From positions 124,001 through 188,000 of the forward strand of contig NZ_KB902181.1 of assembly GCF_000379425.1 (NCBI RefSeq): a stretch of DNA of 64,000 nucleotides, given 5' to 3'. The notes beneath the pieces were generated by a model that did no database searches, was not told where the DNA came from, and saw nothing but the letters and a program-made list of their open reading frames with translations. Source of the DNA: Corynebacterium lubricantis DSM 45231. Its GTDB lineage: Bacteria; Actinomycetota; Actinomycetes; Mycobacteriales; Mycobacteriaceae. Made by a program: the position numbers and the translations under genes. This document shows positions 18,494-30,980 of this stretch, in pieces. Position 1 is the stretch's first letter. The number at the start of each line of letters is the position of its first letter.

Positions 18494-19276
18494 CTAGTTC
18501 ACTGCGTTTGCTGCTGCAGCGCAGAGTTTCGCGAAATCCTGACCATCGAGGGACGCGCCGCCAACCAGCCCGCCGTCGACGTCGGGCTGCGCGATGATCT
18601 CGCCAATGGTGTCAGTCTTTACTGAACCACCGTAAAGAATCCGAATTCCAGCGGCGATTTCGTCGTTGGCGATCTCACCGATCAGGCTGCGAATAGCTGC
18701 GTTGACTTCCTGCGCATCTGCTGCCGATGCGACCTTGCCGGTGCCGATCGCCCACACTGGCTCGTAAGCAATCACGGTTTTTGCAAGGTCATCCGCGGAC
18801 AGGCCAGCAAGTGAGTTGCGCGTCTGCTCGACAACGTAATCCACGTGGGTGCCAGCTTCACGGATTTCGAGCGGTTCGCCGACACACACAATGGGGCTGA
18901 TTCCGTTCTTGAGAGCAGCCGCAGCCTTGGCTGCGACAATCTCATCGGATTCGTTGTGGTACTGGCGGCGCTCCGAGTGACCTACTACAGCCCAGCTACA
19001 ACCAAGCTTCGCCAGCATCGCGCCGGAAACGTCACCGGTGTACGCGCCTGAATCATGCTGCGAAATATCTTGAGCACCATAGGTGATCTGCAGATCGTCG
19101 CCCTCTACCAGTGTCTGGATCGAGCGGAGGTTGGTAAAGGAAACAGTCAGTGCGACATCGACCTTCTCGTAGGCTTCCTTCGGCAGAGCAAAAGCAAGCT
19201 TCTGAACCGAACCAATTGCCTGCATGTGGTCATGGTTCATCTTCCAGTTACCGGCGATAAGTGGTTTACGTGCCAT
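18494..19276 (-). CDS. tpiA: Triosephosphate isomerase
   Basis: A 260-residue TIM barrel interconverting dihydroxyacetone phosphate and glyceraldehyde-3-phosphate. Active-site residues are visible: Lys12 in AGNWKMN, His100 in VVGHSERR and Glu172 in [12 protein letters not shown]. The phosphate-binding LYGGSVK is present near the C-terminus. Third gene of gapA-pgk-tpiA, 46 bp after pgk. ATG 19276 follows a GAAAGGACC-type site. Confidence 0.97.
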   Translation of the reverse strand: MARKPLIAGNWKMNHDHMQAIGSVQKLAFALPKEAYEKVDVALTVSFTNLRSIQTLVEGDDLQITYGAQDISQHDSGAYTGDVSGAMLAKLGCSWAVVGHSERRQYHNESDEIVAAKAAAALKNGISPIVCVGEPLEIREAGTHVDYVVEQTRNSLAGLSADDLAKTVIAYEPVWAIGTGKVASAADAQEVNAAIRSLIGEIANDEIAAGIRILYGGSVKTDTIGEIIAQPDVDGGLVGGASLDGQDFAKLCAAAANAVN

Positions 19277-19322
19277 GTGTAGGTCCTTTCGTAGACGTGA
19301 GCGGAGCGGAGATTATTTCGAC

Positions 19323-20540
19323 TTAGGCATCCAAAACAGCAACGCCAGGAAGTTCCTTACCCTCGAGGAACTCGAGGGAAGCGCCACCGCCGGTGGAGAT
19401 GTGGGAGAAGCCAGCCTCATCCAGGCCGAGGGTGCGAACGGACGCTGCAGAGTCGCCGCCGCCAACTACGGTGAAAGAGCCATTGTTTGCAGTTGCATCG
19501 ATCATCGCCTGAGCAACTGCCTTGGTGCCCTGGGAGAAGTTAGCGAACTCGAACACGCCCATTGGGCCGTTCCAGAACACGGTCTTGGAATCAGCGATGA
19601 CCTCAGCGTACTTCTCTGCAGTCTTCGGGCCGATGTCAAGAGACATCCAGCCCTCTGGCACAGCGTCGAGTTCGACTTCCTGGCGCTCTGCGTCAGCAGC
19701 GAACTCGGAAGCAGCGACTAGGTCCACTGGGAGGACAATCTTGTCGCCGAAGCGCTCGAGCAGGTCCTTGCAGGTGTCAACCATTTCTTCCTGTAGGAGA
19801 GACTTCTGGGTGTTGTAGCCCTGTGCGGTGAGGAAGGTGTAGCACATGCCGCCACCGATGACGATCTTGTCAGCCTTGCCTGCCAGAGCCTCGATCACGC
19901 CGAGCTTGTCGGAGACCTTGGATCCACCGAGGACGACAACATAAGGAGATTCAGGTGCATCCTTGACCTGTGCCAGGGTGTTCACCTCGTTCTCGACGAG
20001 TGTGCCTGCGTAGGAAGGCAGACGCTTTGCTACGTCGTAGACGGAAGTCTGTGCGCGGTGGACAACACCGAAGCCGTCGGAAACGAAAGCACCGTTGTCC
20101 GCAGCAAGTGCGACGAGCTCATCGGCGAACTCGCCACGCTCTGCCTCGTCCTTGGAGGTTTCACGAGGATCGAAACGGACGTTCTCCAGCAGCAGGATCT
20201 CACCTTCGGTCAGACCGTTTGCGCGCTCGTGCGCATCTTCACCGGTTACGTCTGCGGCAAGAGCGACATACTGACCGAGGCGCTCAGACAGTGCCTCGGC
20301 AACTGGGCTCAGGGAGTACTTTGGGTTTGGCTCGCCCTTGGGACGGCCGAGGTGGGCCATAACGATGACCTTTGCGCCACCATCAAGCAGTGCCTTCAAG
20401 GTTGGCAGGGATGCGTCGATGCGGCCGGCGTCGGTAATTTCACCAGCGTCGTTCAGTGGAACGTTGAAGTCAGAACGGACCAGGATATGGCGTCCGTCCA
20501 CGCCCTCGTCGAGAAGCGCCTGTAGGTTCTTGACAGTCAT
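19323..20540 (-). CDS. pgk: Phosphoglycerate kinase
   Basis: A 405-residue two-domain kinase that makes ATP from 1,3-bisphosphoglycerate. The N-terminal domain has [11 protein letters not shown] and [10 protein letters not shown]; the C-terminal nucleotide domain has the [17 protein letters not shown] segment, and the end has [16 protein letters not shown] 20540 has AAGGAG 7 bp upstream; a longer reading frame extends 33 codons further but has no ribosome site and no family similarity. It lies between gapA and tpiA. Confidence 0.97.
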   Translation of the reverse strand: MTVKNLQALLDEGVDGRHILVRSDFNVPLNDAGEITDAGRIDASLPTLKALLDGGAKVIVMAHLGRPKGEPNPKYSLSPVAEALSERLGQYVALAADVTGEDAHERANGLTEGEILLLENVRFDPRETSKDEAERGEFADELVALAADNGAFVSDGFGVVHRAQTSVYDVAKRLPSYAGTLVENEVNTLAQVKDAPESPYVVVLGGSKVSDKLGVIEALAGKADKIVIGGGMCYTFLTAQGYNTQKSLLQEEMVDTCKDLLERFGDKIVLPVDLVAASEFAADAERQEVELDAVPEGWMSLDIGPKTAEKYAEVIADSKTVFWNGPMGVFEFANFSQGTKAVAQAMIDATANNGSFTVVGGGDSAASVRTLGLDEAGFSHISTGGGASLEFLEGKELPGVAVLDA

Positions 20541-20592
20541 GAAAACTCCTTGGGAATACTGTGATTTCTTTTGGGTAATAGGCAAACAAATA

Positions 20593-20629
20593 GCGGCCCA
20601 CGATGTGCTTGAAACACACCCCGGGCCGC
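20593..20629 (-). other. Hairpin between gapA and pgk
   Basis: GCGGCCC pairs with GGGCCGC and an inner TGTG pairs with CACA. There is no T-run. It is likely an intra-operon attenuator or an RNA-processing or stability stem that lets gapA be expressed above pgk-tpiA. Confidence 0.5.
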
Positions 20630-20693
20630 CGGATGTCAAGCTGCAATACTCAGAATTAATCGTAGCGAGTATTCAACAGCTCGGGGCGCGGAA

Positions 20694-22035
<1,342 letters not shown>

Positions 22036-23019
22036 CTACAAGTCTTTTTCGTCGTCAAGCACAACTGCAGAATGCGTATCGGGAATTCCAAGCTCGCTGG
22101 CCCGACGATCGGCCATCGACAAAAGTCGACGAATACGACCCGCGACCGCGTCCTTAGTCATCTGAGGATCGGCCAAACGACCAAGCTCCTCAAGTGACGC
22201 GTGACGGTGCTGCACGCGTAAATGTCCGGCTTCAGCAAGGTGTTCCGGGACATCATCGCCCAGGATCTCGATCGCACGCTCGACTCTCGCGGCTGCAGCC
22301 GCAGCGGCCTGCGCCGACCGCCGCAGATTGGCGTCGTCGAAGTTTGCCAACCGATTCGCATTGGTTTTCACGATTCGCTTGCGACGCTTATCGTCCCATT
22401 CCACGCGTGTTCGCTGAGCACCCATACGAGTTAACAAAACGCCGATGGCATCCCCATCGCGGATGACCACCCGTTCAATCCCGCGAGACTCTTTAGTCTT
22501 CGCAGCAACGCCCATACGTCGCGCGAGACCAACCAATGCCAAGGCCGCTTCCTGCCGAGGGCAGACAACCTCTAAGGTCGCAGTGCGCCCTGGCTCGGAA
22601 AGTGAACCGCGAGCCAAAAAGGCACCACGCCACGCGGCCTCCACATCGCTCATCGTGCCCGAGATTACCTGTCTTGGTAGTCCGACTACGGGGTGACCAG
22701 AAGGCGTGACTAACTTGAGCCGGCGGATGACTTCCTCAACACCGTCCGTCACCTTAATCTCATGCCGGGTTTCCCGGTGAGAAGCACCAGGCGCAATCGT
22801 GGTGACCTCAACCGTGCACTCACACACCTCACCTAGAAGCTGTGCGCAATGATCTGCAATCGCACGATCGTCGAAATCCGCAGCGATGATAAGACCACGA
22901 ACACCTTGTTCGACGCCACCCGCATAACGAATCATTGCAGTTGCCTCCGCTTGGCGGGCATCCTTATTGCCAGCGCCAACCTGCAACAATTCGTTTTTCA
23001 CCTTCGCGGTTAACGCCAC
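22036..23019 (-). CDS. whiA: WhiA, LAGLIDADG-like transcription and division regulator
   Basis: Homologue of the sporulation/division regulator WhiA, present across Gram-positives. The N-terminal LAGLIDADG-like half contains AAWRGAFLARGSLSEPGRT; the C-terminal helix-turn-helix half contains EHLAEAGHLRVQHRHASLEELGRL. I prefer GTG 23019 (327 residues, MALTAKVKNELL) over TTG 23028, because AAAGG is then 10 bp upstream and the product starts as WhiA proteins usually do. It overlaps the expression unit of yvcK and rapZ, the conserved three-gene cluster. Confidence 0.93.
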   Translation of the reverse strand: MALTAKVKNELLQVGAGNKDARQAEATAMIRYAGGVEQGVRGLIIAADFDDRAIADHCAQLLGEVCECTVEVTTIAPGASHRETRHEIKVTDGVEEVIRRLKLVTPSGHPVVGLPRQVISGTMSDVEAAWRGAFLARGSLSEPGRTATLEVVCPRQEAALALVGLARRMGVAAKTKESRGIERVVIRDGDAIGVLLTRMGAQRTRVEWDDKRRKRIVKTNANRLANFDDANLRRSAQAAAAAAARVERAIEILGDDVPEHLAEAGHLRVQHRHASLEELGRLADPQMTKDAVAGRIRRLLSMADRRASELGIPDTHSAVVLDDEKDL

Positions 23020-23036
23020 GATGATCAAGCCTTTCT

Positions 23037-24008
23037 CTAGCGTTGTGTATACAAATCCTCCAGAGCCGAAGCAAGTTTATCTGGATCGTGCTTGTTCAAA
23101 CTCACGCCAGCTGCGTCTGCCACGTGGACATCATAGTACGCAATAGTTGCGCCTAGCCCATTGGCTGCCCTGCGAAGATGAGTTCGCTCCCCTTCAGTAG
23201 GGCTGATGTAATTATCGGCAAGAAATACGTCGACGTGGAGATCCGGTGCATGCTGGGACAGCACATGAATATGACGTTCCGTGGTAAACCCATGTGTTTC
23301 GCCCGCTTCAGGCGACAAGTTGAGAATAACAACAACCATAGCTTTGCTCGCATTAATGGCCTGAACAATTTCCGGAACGAGCACGTGTGGGATGACCGAG
23401 GAAAACCAAGATCCGGGGCCAAGAGTAATGACATCTGCCTCAGCGATGGCTTCCAACACATCGGGATTCACCGTCGGGTGTGTGGGTTGGAGACGGACTC
23501 GCCTGACCACCCCCGGGGTCGTTGCCACCGCTACCTGCCCACGGACTGTTCGCATGACACGTGGATCGTCGTCAAGCCCGCCCACATCGGCCTCTAAATC
23601 AAGCGGCTCGAGGCACACCGGCATCACACGCCCGTTTACTCGTAGCCAGGTAGACAGCGTGTCCAGAGCCTGACGCATGTCGGAACTCCGCTCAGTCAGC
23701 CCCGCCAGAATTAGGTTGCCCAGGGCATGTCCAGCGAGTGCGCCATGCCCGCCAAAGCGGTGCTGGAGAAGGTCTCTGCTCGAGTTGCCCTCCTCGTCTT
23801 CTGGAGTCAAGGCAGCAAGAGCCATCCGCAAATCCCCAGGTGGAATAATGTCCAGCTCCTTGCGGATGCGACCGGATGATCCTCCATCGTCTGCGACCGT
23901 CACCACAGCATTGACCTTGGCATCGGTAAATTTCTGCATTGCCAGCAGCGTTTGGTACAAACCGTGTCCGCCTCCGAGGCTGACTACCGAGCAATTTCTT
24001 TTCGCCAT
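23037..24008 (-). CDS. yvcK: YvcK/CuvA-type gluconeogenesis and cell-shape factor
   Basis: A 323-residue CofD/UPF0052-family protein. The glycine-rich SLGGGHGLYQTLLAM at residues 10-24 and VADDGGSSGRIR at 38-48 form the nucleotide-sugar pocket (UDP-sugars in B. subtilis and L. monocytogenes relatives). Known roles are growth on gluconeogenic carbon and control of peptidoglycan precursor flow; in mycobacteria it is called CuvA. No catalytic activity is established. It lies between rapZ and whiA, as in most Gram-positives. Confidence 0.92.
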   Translation of the reverse strand: MAKRNCSVVSLGGGHGLYQTLLAMQKFTDAKVNAVVTVADDGGSSGRIRKELDIIPPGDLRMALAALTPEDEEGNSSRDLLQHRFGGHGALAGHALGNLILAGLTERSSDMRQALDTLSTWLRVNGRVMPVCLEPLDLEADVGGLDDDPRVMRTVRGQVAVATTPGVVRRVRLQPTHPTVNPDVLEAIAEADVITLGPGSWFSSVIPHVLVPEIVQAINASKAMVVVILNLSPEAGETHGFTTERHIHVLSQHAPDLHVDVFLADNYISPTEGERTHLRRAANGLGATIAYYDVHVADAAGVSLNKHDPDKLASALEDLYTQR

Positions 24009-24045
24009 GAGCTACTTCCCTCTTCCCTATTATGTGTCCAGAGGG

Positions 24046-24936
24046 CTATTTTCTTGAAATATCACGGTGCAGGACGCTGACGTCTACATCGCCGCGTTGA
24101 CTCAGCCTACGTTTCAATTCCTCAGAAATAGCAACCGAACGATGATGTCCGCCGGTACAACCTATGCCGATTGTGATGAAATTCTTTCCCTGATAGCGAT
24201 AACCCGGAAGCAGCGAACCGATCAACTCGGTCACCTTGTCCACGAAGGACGTCGCATCTTCCTGGCTCAACACGTAATCGGAGACCTGTGGATCTGTCCC
24301 CCGGAATTCGCGGAGCTCGGGAATCCAATAGGGATTCGGAAGGAATCGGACATCAAACATGAAATCGGCATCCGGCGGTGAACCATGCTTGAATCCAAAC
24401 GATTCGATGGTGATGTGTTGCTTCTTCTCGGCGACGTCACCGAAGGAGGCCTCAATGGCACGGCGGAGATCGTGTACGGACAAGTTCGTTGTATCGATAA
24501 CGATGTCGGCTTGATCGCGCACAGGTGCGATTGATTCCCGTTCACGCTGAATACCCATACTCAGCGGATCGTCGCCCTGCAGTGGGTGCGTACGCCGCAT
24601 GCCATCGAAACGCTTAATCAGGACGTCGTCGCGTGCCTCTAAGAACAGGATGATCGGCTCATAGCCGAAGTCCTTGAGGTCGGTAATGGTACCCAGCAAT
24701 GATCCTTGAAACATGCGGGCGCGGACGTCGGTCACAATCGCAATCTTGTCCACCGGGGAATTCTTGGACGTCGCCAGCTTCACCATGTCCACGATGAGCT
24801 GTGGTGGGAGATTTTGGGGAACGAAAAACCCTTTGTCTTCGAAAACCTTTGCCGCGGTAGACAAACCGCTTCCCGACATGCCGGTGATGATGATTGGGGG
24901 CTGGAAGTTGCGTTCAACTGTGCCGTCATTCTCCAT
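24046..24936 (-). CDS. rapZ: RapZ-family nucleotide-binding protein (YvcJ type)
   Basis: A 296-residue RapZ/YvcJ protein. The P-loop at residues 19-27 reads GMSGSGLST, so the usual Walker A lysine is replaced by leucine. A Walker B-like IVTDVRARM follows, and the C-terminal half has [19 protein letters not shown], the domain that binds RNA or glucosamine-6-phosphate in E. coli RapZ. In Gram-positives the role is unclear (nucleotide hydrolysis, competence or cell-wall sugar control). It lies between uvrC and yvcK. Confidence 0.92.
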   Translation of the reverse strand: MENDGTVERNFQPPIIITGMSGSGLSTAAKVFEDKGFFVPQNLPPQLIVDMVKLATSKNSPVDKIAIVTDVRARMFQGSLLGTITDLKDFGYEPIILFLEARDDVLIKRFDGMRRTHPLQGDDPLSMGIQRERESIAPVRDQADIVIDTTNLSVHDLRRAIEASFGDVAEKKQHITIESFGFKHGSPPDADFMFDVRFLPNPYWIPELREFRGTDPQVSDYVLSQEDATSFVDKVTELIGSLLPGYRYQGKNFITIGIGCTGGHHRSVAISEELKRRLSQRGDVDVSVLHRDISRK

Positions 24937-24971
24937 GCCCCCATGTTAATCAATCTGGCTATGACTTGGGG

Positions 24972-27044
24972 CTATTGTTCGAGCTTTTGGTGTAAGTGCT
25001 CATACACAACCGCCGCAAGCTTCGGACCAATTCCGGGTGCCTCGGCTATCTCATCCACAGGGGCCTCTTTGATCTTTTTCACGCTACCGAAATGCTTCAC
25101 CAAATCGGCGCGACGGGTAGGTCCCAACCCCGGGATGCCATCTAGTGCCGAGGCCCGCATTCGTTTCGAACGTTTCTGGCGGTGATAGGAAATGGCAAAG
25201 CGGTGCGCCTCGTCGCGAATTTGCTGCAGCAGGTACATGCCTTGCGAATTGCGGGGCATAATCACGGGCTCATCGTCGTCAGGAACCCATACTTCTTCAA
25301 GACGCTTGGCCAGGCCAATGAGAGTCACGTCGACAATGCCGAGCTCGTCGAAGACTTCTTGTGCCGCGTTGACCTGTGGTTTTCCTCCGTCGACAATGAA
25401 GATATTTGGTGGGTAGGCAAAACGACGATTGTTCGTGGACTCGATACCCTCCGCCTCTTCGGCAAACATCGTGTCGTCCTCTTCAGGGTTGGCTAGCTTG
25501 TCGCGGTTATAGCGTTTGAAGCGCCGCCTCGTGATCTCGGCGATCGAGGCGACATCGTCGCTATGGCCGTCGCCGGCTGCTTCCTTGACGCGGTATCGTC
25601 GATAATCGTTCTTCTTGGGCAGCCCATCCTCGAACACAACGAGGGAGGCCACAACGTCGGTGCCCTGGATATGCGAGATATCGGTGCACTCAATGCGCAG
25701 CGGGGCTTCCTCGAGGCCGAGCGCATCCTGGATATCCTGCAGGGCCTGGGAACGAGCGGTAAGGTCGCCGACGCGCTTCAACTTGTGCTGGTGCAGCGCC
25801 TCGGCGGCGTTACGGTGCACGGTATCCATCAGTGACACCTTGTCGCCGCGCTGCGGAACGCGGATGGACACCTGCGAACCACGCAGGCGCGACAGCAGTT
25901 CTTCGACCTCGGCCTGTTCCTCGGGCATGACCTGCACCAAAATCTCCCGTGGGACTGGGTTGTAGGTGCGCTTAGGCTCGTGGGATTCCTGGTCGACTCC
26001 CCTGCGGCGAATCTTTTGCTTCTCCAACTTTTTGTCCTCGGCGGCTTCTGCCTCGGCGCGCTCCAGGGCGTCGGAGTAGTACTGCACGAGGAAGTTCTGC
26101 ATCAGAAGTGGGATCGCCGGATCGGCTTCTCCATCGTCGCGGCGCTCCATGCTGCCCGGTTCATCACCAGTCTTCTCCACGACCCATCCCCGCTGGGCGC
26201 GGATGCGGCCGTCGCGAACATTGAACACCTGCACTGCTGCTTCCAGTTCATCGGTGGCAAAGGCAATAATGTCCGCATCTGTATCGGTGGACAGCACGAC
26301 GGTCTGGCGCTCCATGACCTTCTTCACGGCTTCGAGGTCGTCGCGAATCTTGGCTGCCTTTTCAAACTCGAGATTCTCGCTGGCCTCAAGCATCTGCTTA
26401 TTCAATGCCTTGGTCACGGGCTCGGTGTTGCCAGACAGGAAGCCCATGAAACCCTTGACAATCTCGTCGTGCTCGGCTTCGTCGACACGCCCGACACACG
26501 GTGCAGCGCATTTGTCGATGTAGCCCAAAAGACAAGGCCGTCCCAGCGCCTCGTGGCGGTTGAACACTCCCTTGGAACAGGTGCGCATCGGAAATACTCG
26601 GGTGAGCAGATCGAGGGTTTCCCGCACCGCCCAGGCATGCGAGTAAGGGCCGAAGTAGCGCACGCCTTTACGACGAGGCCCGCGGTAAAAGAAGGCACGC
26701 GGGAAACGCTCGCCGACGCTGACAGCCAGCATCGGGTACGTTTTGTCGTCGCGGTACATGACGTTGAACCACGGATCAAACTTCTTGATCCAGGTATATT
26801 CCAGCTGCAGCGCTTCAACTTCGCTGGCGACAACGGTCCACTCCACCTGAGAGGCAGTAAACACCATTTGACGAGTGCGCGGGTGCAGCTGCTCGGGCGC
26901 CTGGAAATAATTCGACAGGCGCGAACGCAGGTTTTTGGCCTTGCCAACGTAGACGACGCGACCGGAATCGTCGCGGAATTTATAAACACCCGGTTCCGTA
27001 GGAATAGTTCCTGCGGCCGGGCGGTAGGTATTCGGGTTTGCCAT
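24972..27044 (-). CDS. uvrC: Excinuclease ABC subunit C
   Basis: A 690-residue nuclease that makes both cuts in nucleotide excision repair with UvrAB. Order of parts: GIY-YIG domain at about 15-95 ([25 protein letters not shown]), a cysteine cluster around 150-180, UVR motif near 205-240, RNase H-like endonuclease near 430-590 ([22 protein letters not shown]), and C-terminal helix-hairpin-helix pairs ([28 protein letters not shown]). ATG 27044 overlaps the end region of the preceding PH-domain gene, suggesting cotranscription. Confidence 0.96.
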   Translation of the reverse strand: MANPNTYRPAAGTIPTEPGVYKFRDDSGRVVYVGKAKNLRSRLSNYFQAPEQLHPRTRQMVFTASQVEWTVVASEVEALQLEYTWIKKFDPWFNVMYRDDKTYPMLAVSVGERFPRAFFYRGPRRKGVRYFGPYSHAWAVRETLDLLTRVFPMRTCSKGVFNRHEALGRPCLLGYIDKCAAPCVGRVDEAEHDEIVKGFMGFLSGNTEPVTKALNKQMLEASENLEFEKAAKIRDDLEAVKKVMERQTVVLSTDTDADIIAFATDELEAAVQVFNVRDGRIRAQRGWVVEKTGDEPGSMERRDDGEADPAIPLLMQNFLVQYYSDALERAEAEAAEDKKLEKQKIRRRGVDQESHEPKRTYNPVPREILVQVMPEEQAEVEELLSRLRGSQVSIRVPQRGDKVSLMDTVHRNAAEALHQHKLKRVGDLTARSQALQDIQDALGLEEAPLRIECTDISHIQGTDVVASLVVFEDGLPKKNDYRRYRVKEAAGDGHSDDVASIAEITRRRFKRYNRDKLANPEEDDTMFAEEAEGIESTNNRRFAYPPNIFIVDGGKPQVNAAQEVFDELGIVDVTLIGLAKRLEEVWVPDDDEPVIMPRNSQGMYLLQQIRDEAHRFAISYHRQKRSKRMRASALDGIPGLGPTRRADLVKHFGSVKKIKEAPVDEIAEAPGIGPKLAAVVYEHLHQKLEQ

Positions 27045-27046
27045 AC

Positions 27047-27577
27047 TTAGTCTTCTGGCATGTACTTGGCTTCCAGTTTGCGGAAGTCACGCACAGCCTG
27101 CAGTGCCTTTTCGCCGTCAGCGGACTGGATTGCCCAAAGTGGAACGTATTCAAACTCAGGTAGCTCGAGGCGTGCCATCCGCGAACCCTGTGGGAAGGTC
27201 AAACCATAGATGACGATCCACGAGTAGAAACGAGTGCCGATCAGATTGCGCACCTCGACGCCATCGGAATTCGCGCGCACGCGAGGACGGGTCAAACCGA
27301 TCCACGACACGATAGAGATAATCACACCCACACCTGGGTAAGCGAGCTTGTCAATCTGAGTCACGGCGGCGCCGGTGAACTCAATATCGACCACAGCACC
27401 CATGAACAGGTGCACTGCCATCACGATGATGACCCATACGATTGCTACGATGCGCAGGAAGCGGGAAGTCACTTCGAATTCCCACGGCTTGTTGGTTGTA
27501 GCGGCGAAAGGGTCCGCGGCGTTCATGATCGCGATTTCGCGCTCTGTTGCCTTCTTATTTTCTGTTTGCTCGTCCAC
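27047..27577 (-). CDS. PH-domain membrane protein
   Basis: A 176-residue protein of the actinobacterial family with a small bacterial PH-like domain. A cytoplasmic N-terminus is followed by two hydrophobic helices (about residues 42-65 and 78-98). A soluble part then has [24 protein letters not shown], typical of that domain. Function unknown; the family is common beside ribH in corynebacteria and mycobacteria. The GTG start at 27577 has only a weak ribosome site; ATG 27526 is an alternative. It ends 2 bp before the uvrC start. Confidence 0.75.
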   Translation of the reverse strand: MDEQTENKKATEREIAIMNAADPFAATTNKPWEFEVTSRFLRIVAIVWVIIVMAVHLFMGAVVDIEFTGAAVTQIDKLAYPGVGVIISIVSWIGLTRPRVRANSDGVEVRNLIGTRFYSWIVIYGLTFPQGSRMARLELPEFEYVPLWAIQSADGEKALQAVRDFRKLEAKYMPED

Positions 27578-27655
27578 GTTTAAAGGTCACCATTTCCACT
27601 AGTGGTTGCTGGTTAAAGATCCTAGTCGCCAGCGCTGAAAACTAAAACTTTCGTA

Positions 27656-28141
27656 TTAGTTCTTCACAGGCCGGGTGCGTACCTTAGCGAGTTCGAGACA
27701 CGCACCAATCGCAGCTTGCATCGCTTCGGCGCCCTTATCTTCAATCGCACCTTCGCCACCAGCGCGTTCGATGGCCTGTTGCTCGTTGTCAACAGTCAGC
27801 ACACCATTGCCCACAGGGGTCTGCTCGTCGAGCGCGATGCGGGTCAGGCCCTCCGTTACGGAGTCACACACATAATCAAAGTGCGCGGTCGAACCGCGAA
27901 TGACGCACCCGAGCGCAACAACAGCGTCATAGCGCTGTGCCGCAGCCTGCACGACAACGGGAAGCTCCAGGGCACCAGCCACTTTAAACTCGTCGACCTG
28001 TACACCCGCAACTTTTCCAGCTTCGCGAGCACGCTGCACAAGCTTATCGACGATGCCTGCGTTCCACTCAGTGGACACGACAGCGACGGCTAAGCCTTCC
28101 GCTTTGAGCTCCGCTAGTCCCGGACGTCCTGTAGTAGCCAT
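27656..28141 (-). CDS. ribH: 6,7-dimethyl-8-ribityllumazine synthase
   Basis: A 161-residue enzyme that joins the RibA-branch pyrimidine and 3,4-dihydroxybutanone-4-phosphate, the step before riboflavin. The signature [19 protein letters not shown] carries the catalytic histidine, and [14 protein letters not shown] is near the start. ATG 28141 has AGGAG 8 bp upstream and lies 2 bp after ribBA; a 12-codon longer frame has no family similarity. Last riboflavin gene of the operon; the product assembles as a large shell in many bacteria. Confidence 0.95.
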   Translation of the reverse strand: MATTGRPGLAELKAEGLAVAVVSTEWNAGIVDKLVQRAREAGKVAGVQVDEFKVAGALELPVVVQAAAQRYDAVVALGCVIRGSTAHFDYVCDSVTEGLTRIALDEQTPVGNGVLTVDNEQQAIERAGGEGAIEDKGAEAMQAAIGACLELAKVRTRPVKN

Positions 28142-28143
28142 GA

Positions 28144-29403
28144 TTACACTCCTGGTTCTGGATGAGTTGCATCCCATTCGCTGACCGAAGGAAGGTCGTG
28201 GCCCATGCGATCGCGCTTGGTACGCAGGTAACGGATATTGTCGTGGGTCGGAATAATGTCGATCTTAACGCGACCGGCCACCTTCGGGCCGAAACCATCC
28301 ATCGCCGCGGTCTTGAGCGGATTATTCGTCATCAATTGGAAAGAATCGAGCCCAAGATCCGCGAGGATTTGACCGGCCACGGAATACTCGCGTGCATCAG
28401 CAGGAAGTCCCTGCTCGAGGTTTGCATCAACGGTGTCCATCCCCTTGTCCTGCAGGCTGTACGCTTTCAGCTTGTTCAACAGACCGATCCCTCGGCCCTC
28501 TTGCCCGCGCAGGTAGACAATGACACCGTTTCCGGCCTCTTGCACGCGACGCATCGACTCATGGAGCTGTTGGCCACAATCGCATCGTGTCGAGGTAAAC
28601 ACGTCACCGGTCAGGCATTCCGAATGGACTCGCACAAGCACATCATCGGCTTTTTCTACATCACCGACGACAAGCACGATGTGCTCGTTGCCATCGATTA
28701 AGTGGCGGTAACCATAGGCAGTGAACTCACCGAATTCGGTAGGCAGCTTCGCGCTGGTAATCCGCTCAACCTGCTTTTCCGCGTGGCGACGATACTCAAT
28801 CAACTGCTCAATCGAGATCATTTTCAGGCCATGCTTATCCGAGAACGCGCGGAGCTCGTCGGCACGCGCCATGTCCGTCGGATCGTCCTCGGAGACGATC
28901 TCGCACAGTGCGCCAACGGGCGATAGGCCCGCCATGCGTGCCAGGTCCACGGTGGCTTCCGTGTGTCCGTCGCGCTCGAGGACGCCACCGGGGCGAGCCC
29001 GCAGAGGTACGATGTGACCAGGGCGAGTAAAATCGCCGATCTGCGCGTCCGGATCGCCGAGCCGGCGGATCGTCTCTGCGCGAGAGGTAGCCGAAATGCC
29101 TGTGGAACCGGTGTTCGCATCCACGGTGACCGTGTAGGCAGTGGCCCGCGCATCCTGGTTGCGCGCCACCATCGGCGGCAGGTTGAGGGCATCAGCGCGC
29201 TCGTCGTTCATAGCGACGCAGATGTATCCAGAGGTGTAGCGCACCATAAAGGACACCAGCTCAGGGGTGGCTTTATCGGCGGCAAAAATCAGGTCGCCCT
29301 CGTTCTCGCGACTCTCGTCGTCGACCACGACTACGGCTTCGCCGCGCGCAATGGCAGCGACCGCGTCTTCTACAGAATCTAGACGAATAGTGCTCTCACT
29401 CAT
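28144..29403 (-). CDS. ribBA: Bifunctional 3,4-DHBP synthase / GTP cyclohydrolase II
   Basis: A 419-residue fusion supplying both precursors of riboflavin. The N-terminal RibB half has [18 protein letters not shown] and [14 protein letters not shown]. The C-terminal RibA half starts near residue 210; it has [20 protein letters not shown] with the three zinc cysteines, and [14 protein letters not shown]. Both halves look intact. It lies 11 bp after ribE and 2 bp before ribH. No FMN riboswitch fits in these short gaps, so control must come from upstream. Confidence 0.96.
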   Translation of the reverse strand: MSESTIRLDSVEDAVAAIARGEAVVVVDDESRENEGDLIFAADKATPELVSFMVRYTSGYICVAMNDERADALNLPPMVARNQDARATAYTVTVDANTGSTGISATSRAETIRRLGDPDAQIGDFTRPGHIVPLRARPGGVLERDGHTEATVDLARMAGLSPVGALCEIVSEDDPTDMARADELRAFSDKHGLKMISIEQLIEYRRHAEKQVERITSAKLPTEFGEFTAYGYRHLIDGNEHIVLVVGDVEKADDVLVRVHSECLTGDVFTSTRCDCGQQLHESMRRVQEAGNGVIVYLRGQEGRGIGLLNKLKAYSLQDKGMDTVDANLEQGLPADAREYSVAGQILADLGLDSFQLMTNNPLKTAAMDGFGPKVAGRVKIDIIPTHDNIRYLRTKRDRMGHDLPSVSEWDATHPEPGV

Positions 29404-29414
29404 GCCGGTTAACT

Positions 29415-30002
29415 CTACTCTGTGACCATTTTCTCGACGTACTTGGCTACAACGTCGACTTCCAAGTTCACCGGATCCCCTGGTGCCAAATCGCCGGCGG
29501 TGGTATCCGCCAACGTTGTCGGGATCAACGACACCTCAAAGTAGTCAGCGCCCAGCGACGAGACGGTCAGCGAGGTCCCATTGACAGTGATAGAACCCTT
29601 CTCCACGACGTACTTGTTGAGCTGCTCGGGCAAGCTAAAGCGGAATACTTCCCAGTGCTCCGAGGCTTCGCGGCTGAGCAGCTCCGCCACACCATCGACG
29701 TGACCTTGCACAATGTGGCCACCGAAGCGATCGCCGACCTGCATCGCGCGCTCGAGGTTCACCCGCGAGCCTTCCGTGTAGGTTCCCAGGCGGGAGCGGT
29801 TGAGCGTTTCCTGCATCACGTCCGCGGTAAAGACGTCCCCTTCGTTCGTGACCACGGTCAGGCACACGCCGTCGACCGAGATGGAATCACCGAGTGTCGC
29901 ATCGGAGGTGACCTTCGGGGCGTGAATAGAAATCCGCACGGAGTCACCCAATTGTTCCGTAGCACCGACGGTGCCGATCTCCTCGACTAAGCCTGTAAAC
30001 AT
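29415..30002 (-). CDS. ribE: Riboflavin synthase, alpha subunit
   Basis: A 195-residue enzyme dismutating two lumazine molecules to riboflavin. It contains two tandem lumazine-binding halves. The N-terminal [12 protein letters not shown] is diagnostic, and [12 protein letters not shown] marks the start of the second half. It begins directly at the ribD stop with no gap, so the two are coupled. Also called ribC in some corynebacterial papers. Confidence 0.95.
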   Translation of the reverse strand: MFTGLVEEIGTVGATEQLGDSVRISIHAPKVTSDATLGDSISVDGVCLTVVTNEGDVFTADVMQETLNRSRLGTYTEGSRVNLERAMQVGDRFGGHIVQGHVDGVAELLSREASEHWEVFRFSLPEQLNKYVVEKGSITVNGTSLTVSSLGADYFEVSLIPTTLADTTAGDLAPGDPVNLEVDVVAKYVEKMVTE

Positions 30003-30980
30003 CTAGTTTTGTTTCCTCTTTAAGTTGATCAGTAGGTCTTCGCCTAATTGTTGAACATTCTCCAGCGCGAATCGAGGCATTGACGCCAAGGTTTCCGCGA
30101 GCGGACGCATAACGACTCCATTGCCGCCGCCCATGAGCATGGGCGCAAGATACGCCTGAATCCGATCGGCAAGATCGGCCTCAAGCACACTCGTGAGCAA
30201 GCCCGCTCCGCCTTCGACGAGGACGTCGCGCGCGCCAGTGTCGTATAACGCCCGCAGCGCTTCGTCGAGAGTGCTGTACTGTTCATAACCCAATTGGGTG
30301 AGATTTCCTTCCGGCACCTCTCGCGTACCGACGACCACACGCCGCGGTTGGTTCCCGTACAGGCTGCCGTCCAGCTTTCTGGCAGTCAGCGAGGGGTTAT
30401 CGGCAAGGGCTGTACCAGTGCCGATGATGATGGCATCACGTTTCGTGCGGTCCACGTGCACCGCTTCGCGAGCGGTCGCACCGGTGATCCACTGGCTTGT
30501 CCCATCCGGGGCTGCCGTAAATCCATCGAGACTGGCGGCGTATTTCACGGTGACATGAGGGCGCTCAAGCTCGAGCGCAGTCAGCCACGGCTGCAGGTCG
30601 GCGACTTCGGTCGGCCGGAATTCCACCTCGACACCCTGCTCGCGCAGATACTGCGCGCCACCTACGGCCAACGGGTTCGGATCGGCCGTCAGATACACCA
30701 CCCGTGCGACTCCCGCCTCCGCCAACGCGTGGCTGCAGGGTCCGGTGCGCCCGGTGTGGTTACAGGGCTCGAGGGTGACTACGGCGGTTGCGCCGCGCGC
30801 TTGGTCTCCCGCGGCGCGCAGCGCCACGATTTCTGCATGGGCCCCGCCGGCGGGTTCAGTGCCACCGGTGGTAATCAGGCGACCTGCATCGTCGTAAAGC
30901 GCGCACCCCACGGGAGGGTTCGGGCTGGTCGTGCCGCGGACCGCATGGCCCGCGGCGATCGCATCACTACTGCTGAGCAA
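30003..30980 (-). CDS. ribD: Bifunctional riboflavin deaminase/reductase RibD
   Basis: A 325-residue two-domain enzyme for steps two and three of riboflavin synthesis. The deaminase half has the zinc-site residues in AHAEIVALRAAG and LEPCNHTGRTGPC; the reductase half starts near residue 140 (VTVKYAASLDGFTA, DVLVEGGAGLLTSVL). The start is TTG 30980, overlapping the last 14 bases of rpe. No strong ribosome site is visible, so it probably depends on ribosomes finishing rpe. An alternative start slightly further in cannot be excluded. Confidence 0.93.
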   Translation of the reverse strand: MLSSSDAIAAGHAVRGTTSPNPPVGCALYDDAGRLITTGGTEPAGGAHAEIVALRAAGDQARGATAVVTLEPCNHTGRTGPCSHALAEAGVARVVYLTADPNPLAVGGAQYLREQGVEVEFRPTEVADLQPWLTALELERPHVTVKYAASLDGFTAAPDGTSQWITGATAREAVHVDRTKRDAIIIGTGTALADNPSLTARKLDGSLYGNQPRRVVVGTREVPEGNLTQLGYEQYSTLDEALRALYDTGARDVLVEGGAGLLTSVLEADLADRIQAYLAPMLMGGGNGVVMRPLAETLASMPRFALENVQQLGEDLLINLKRKQN

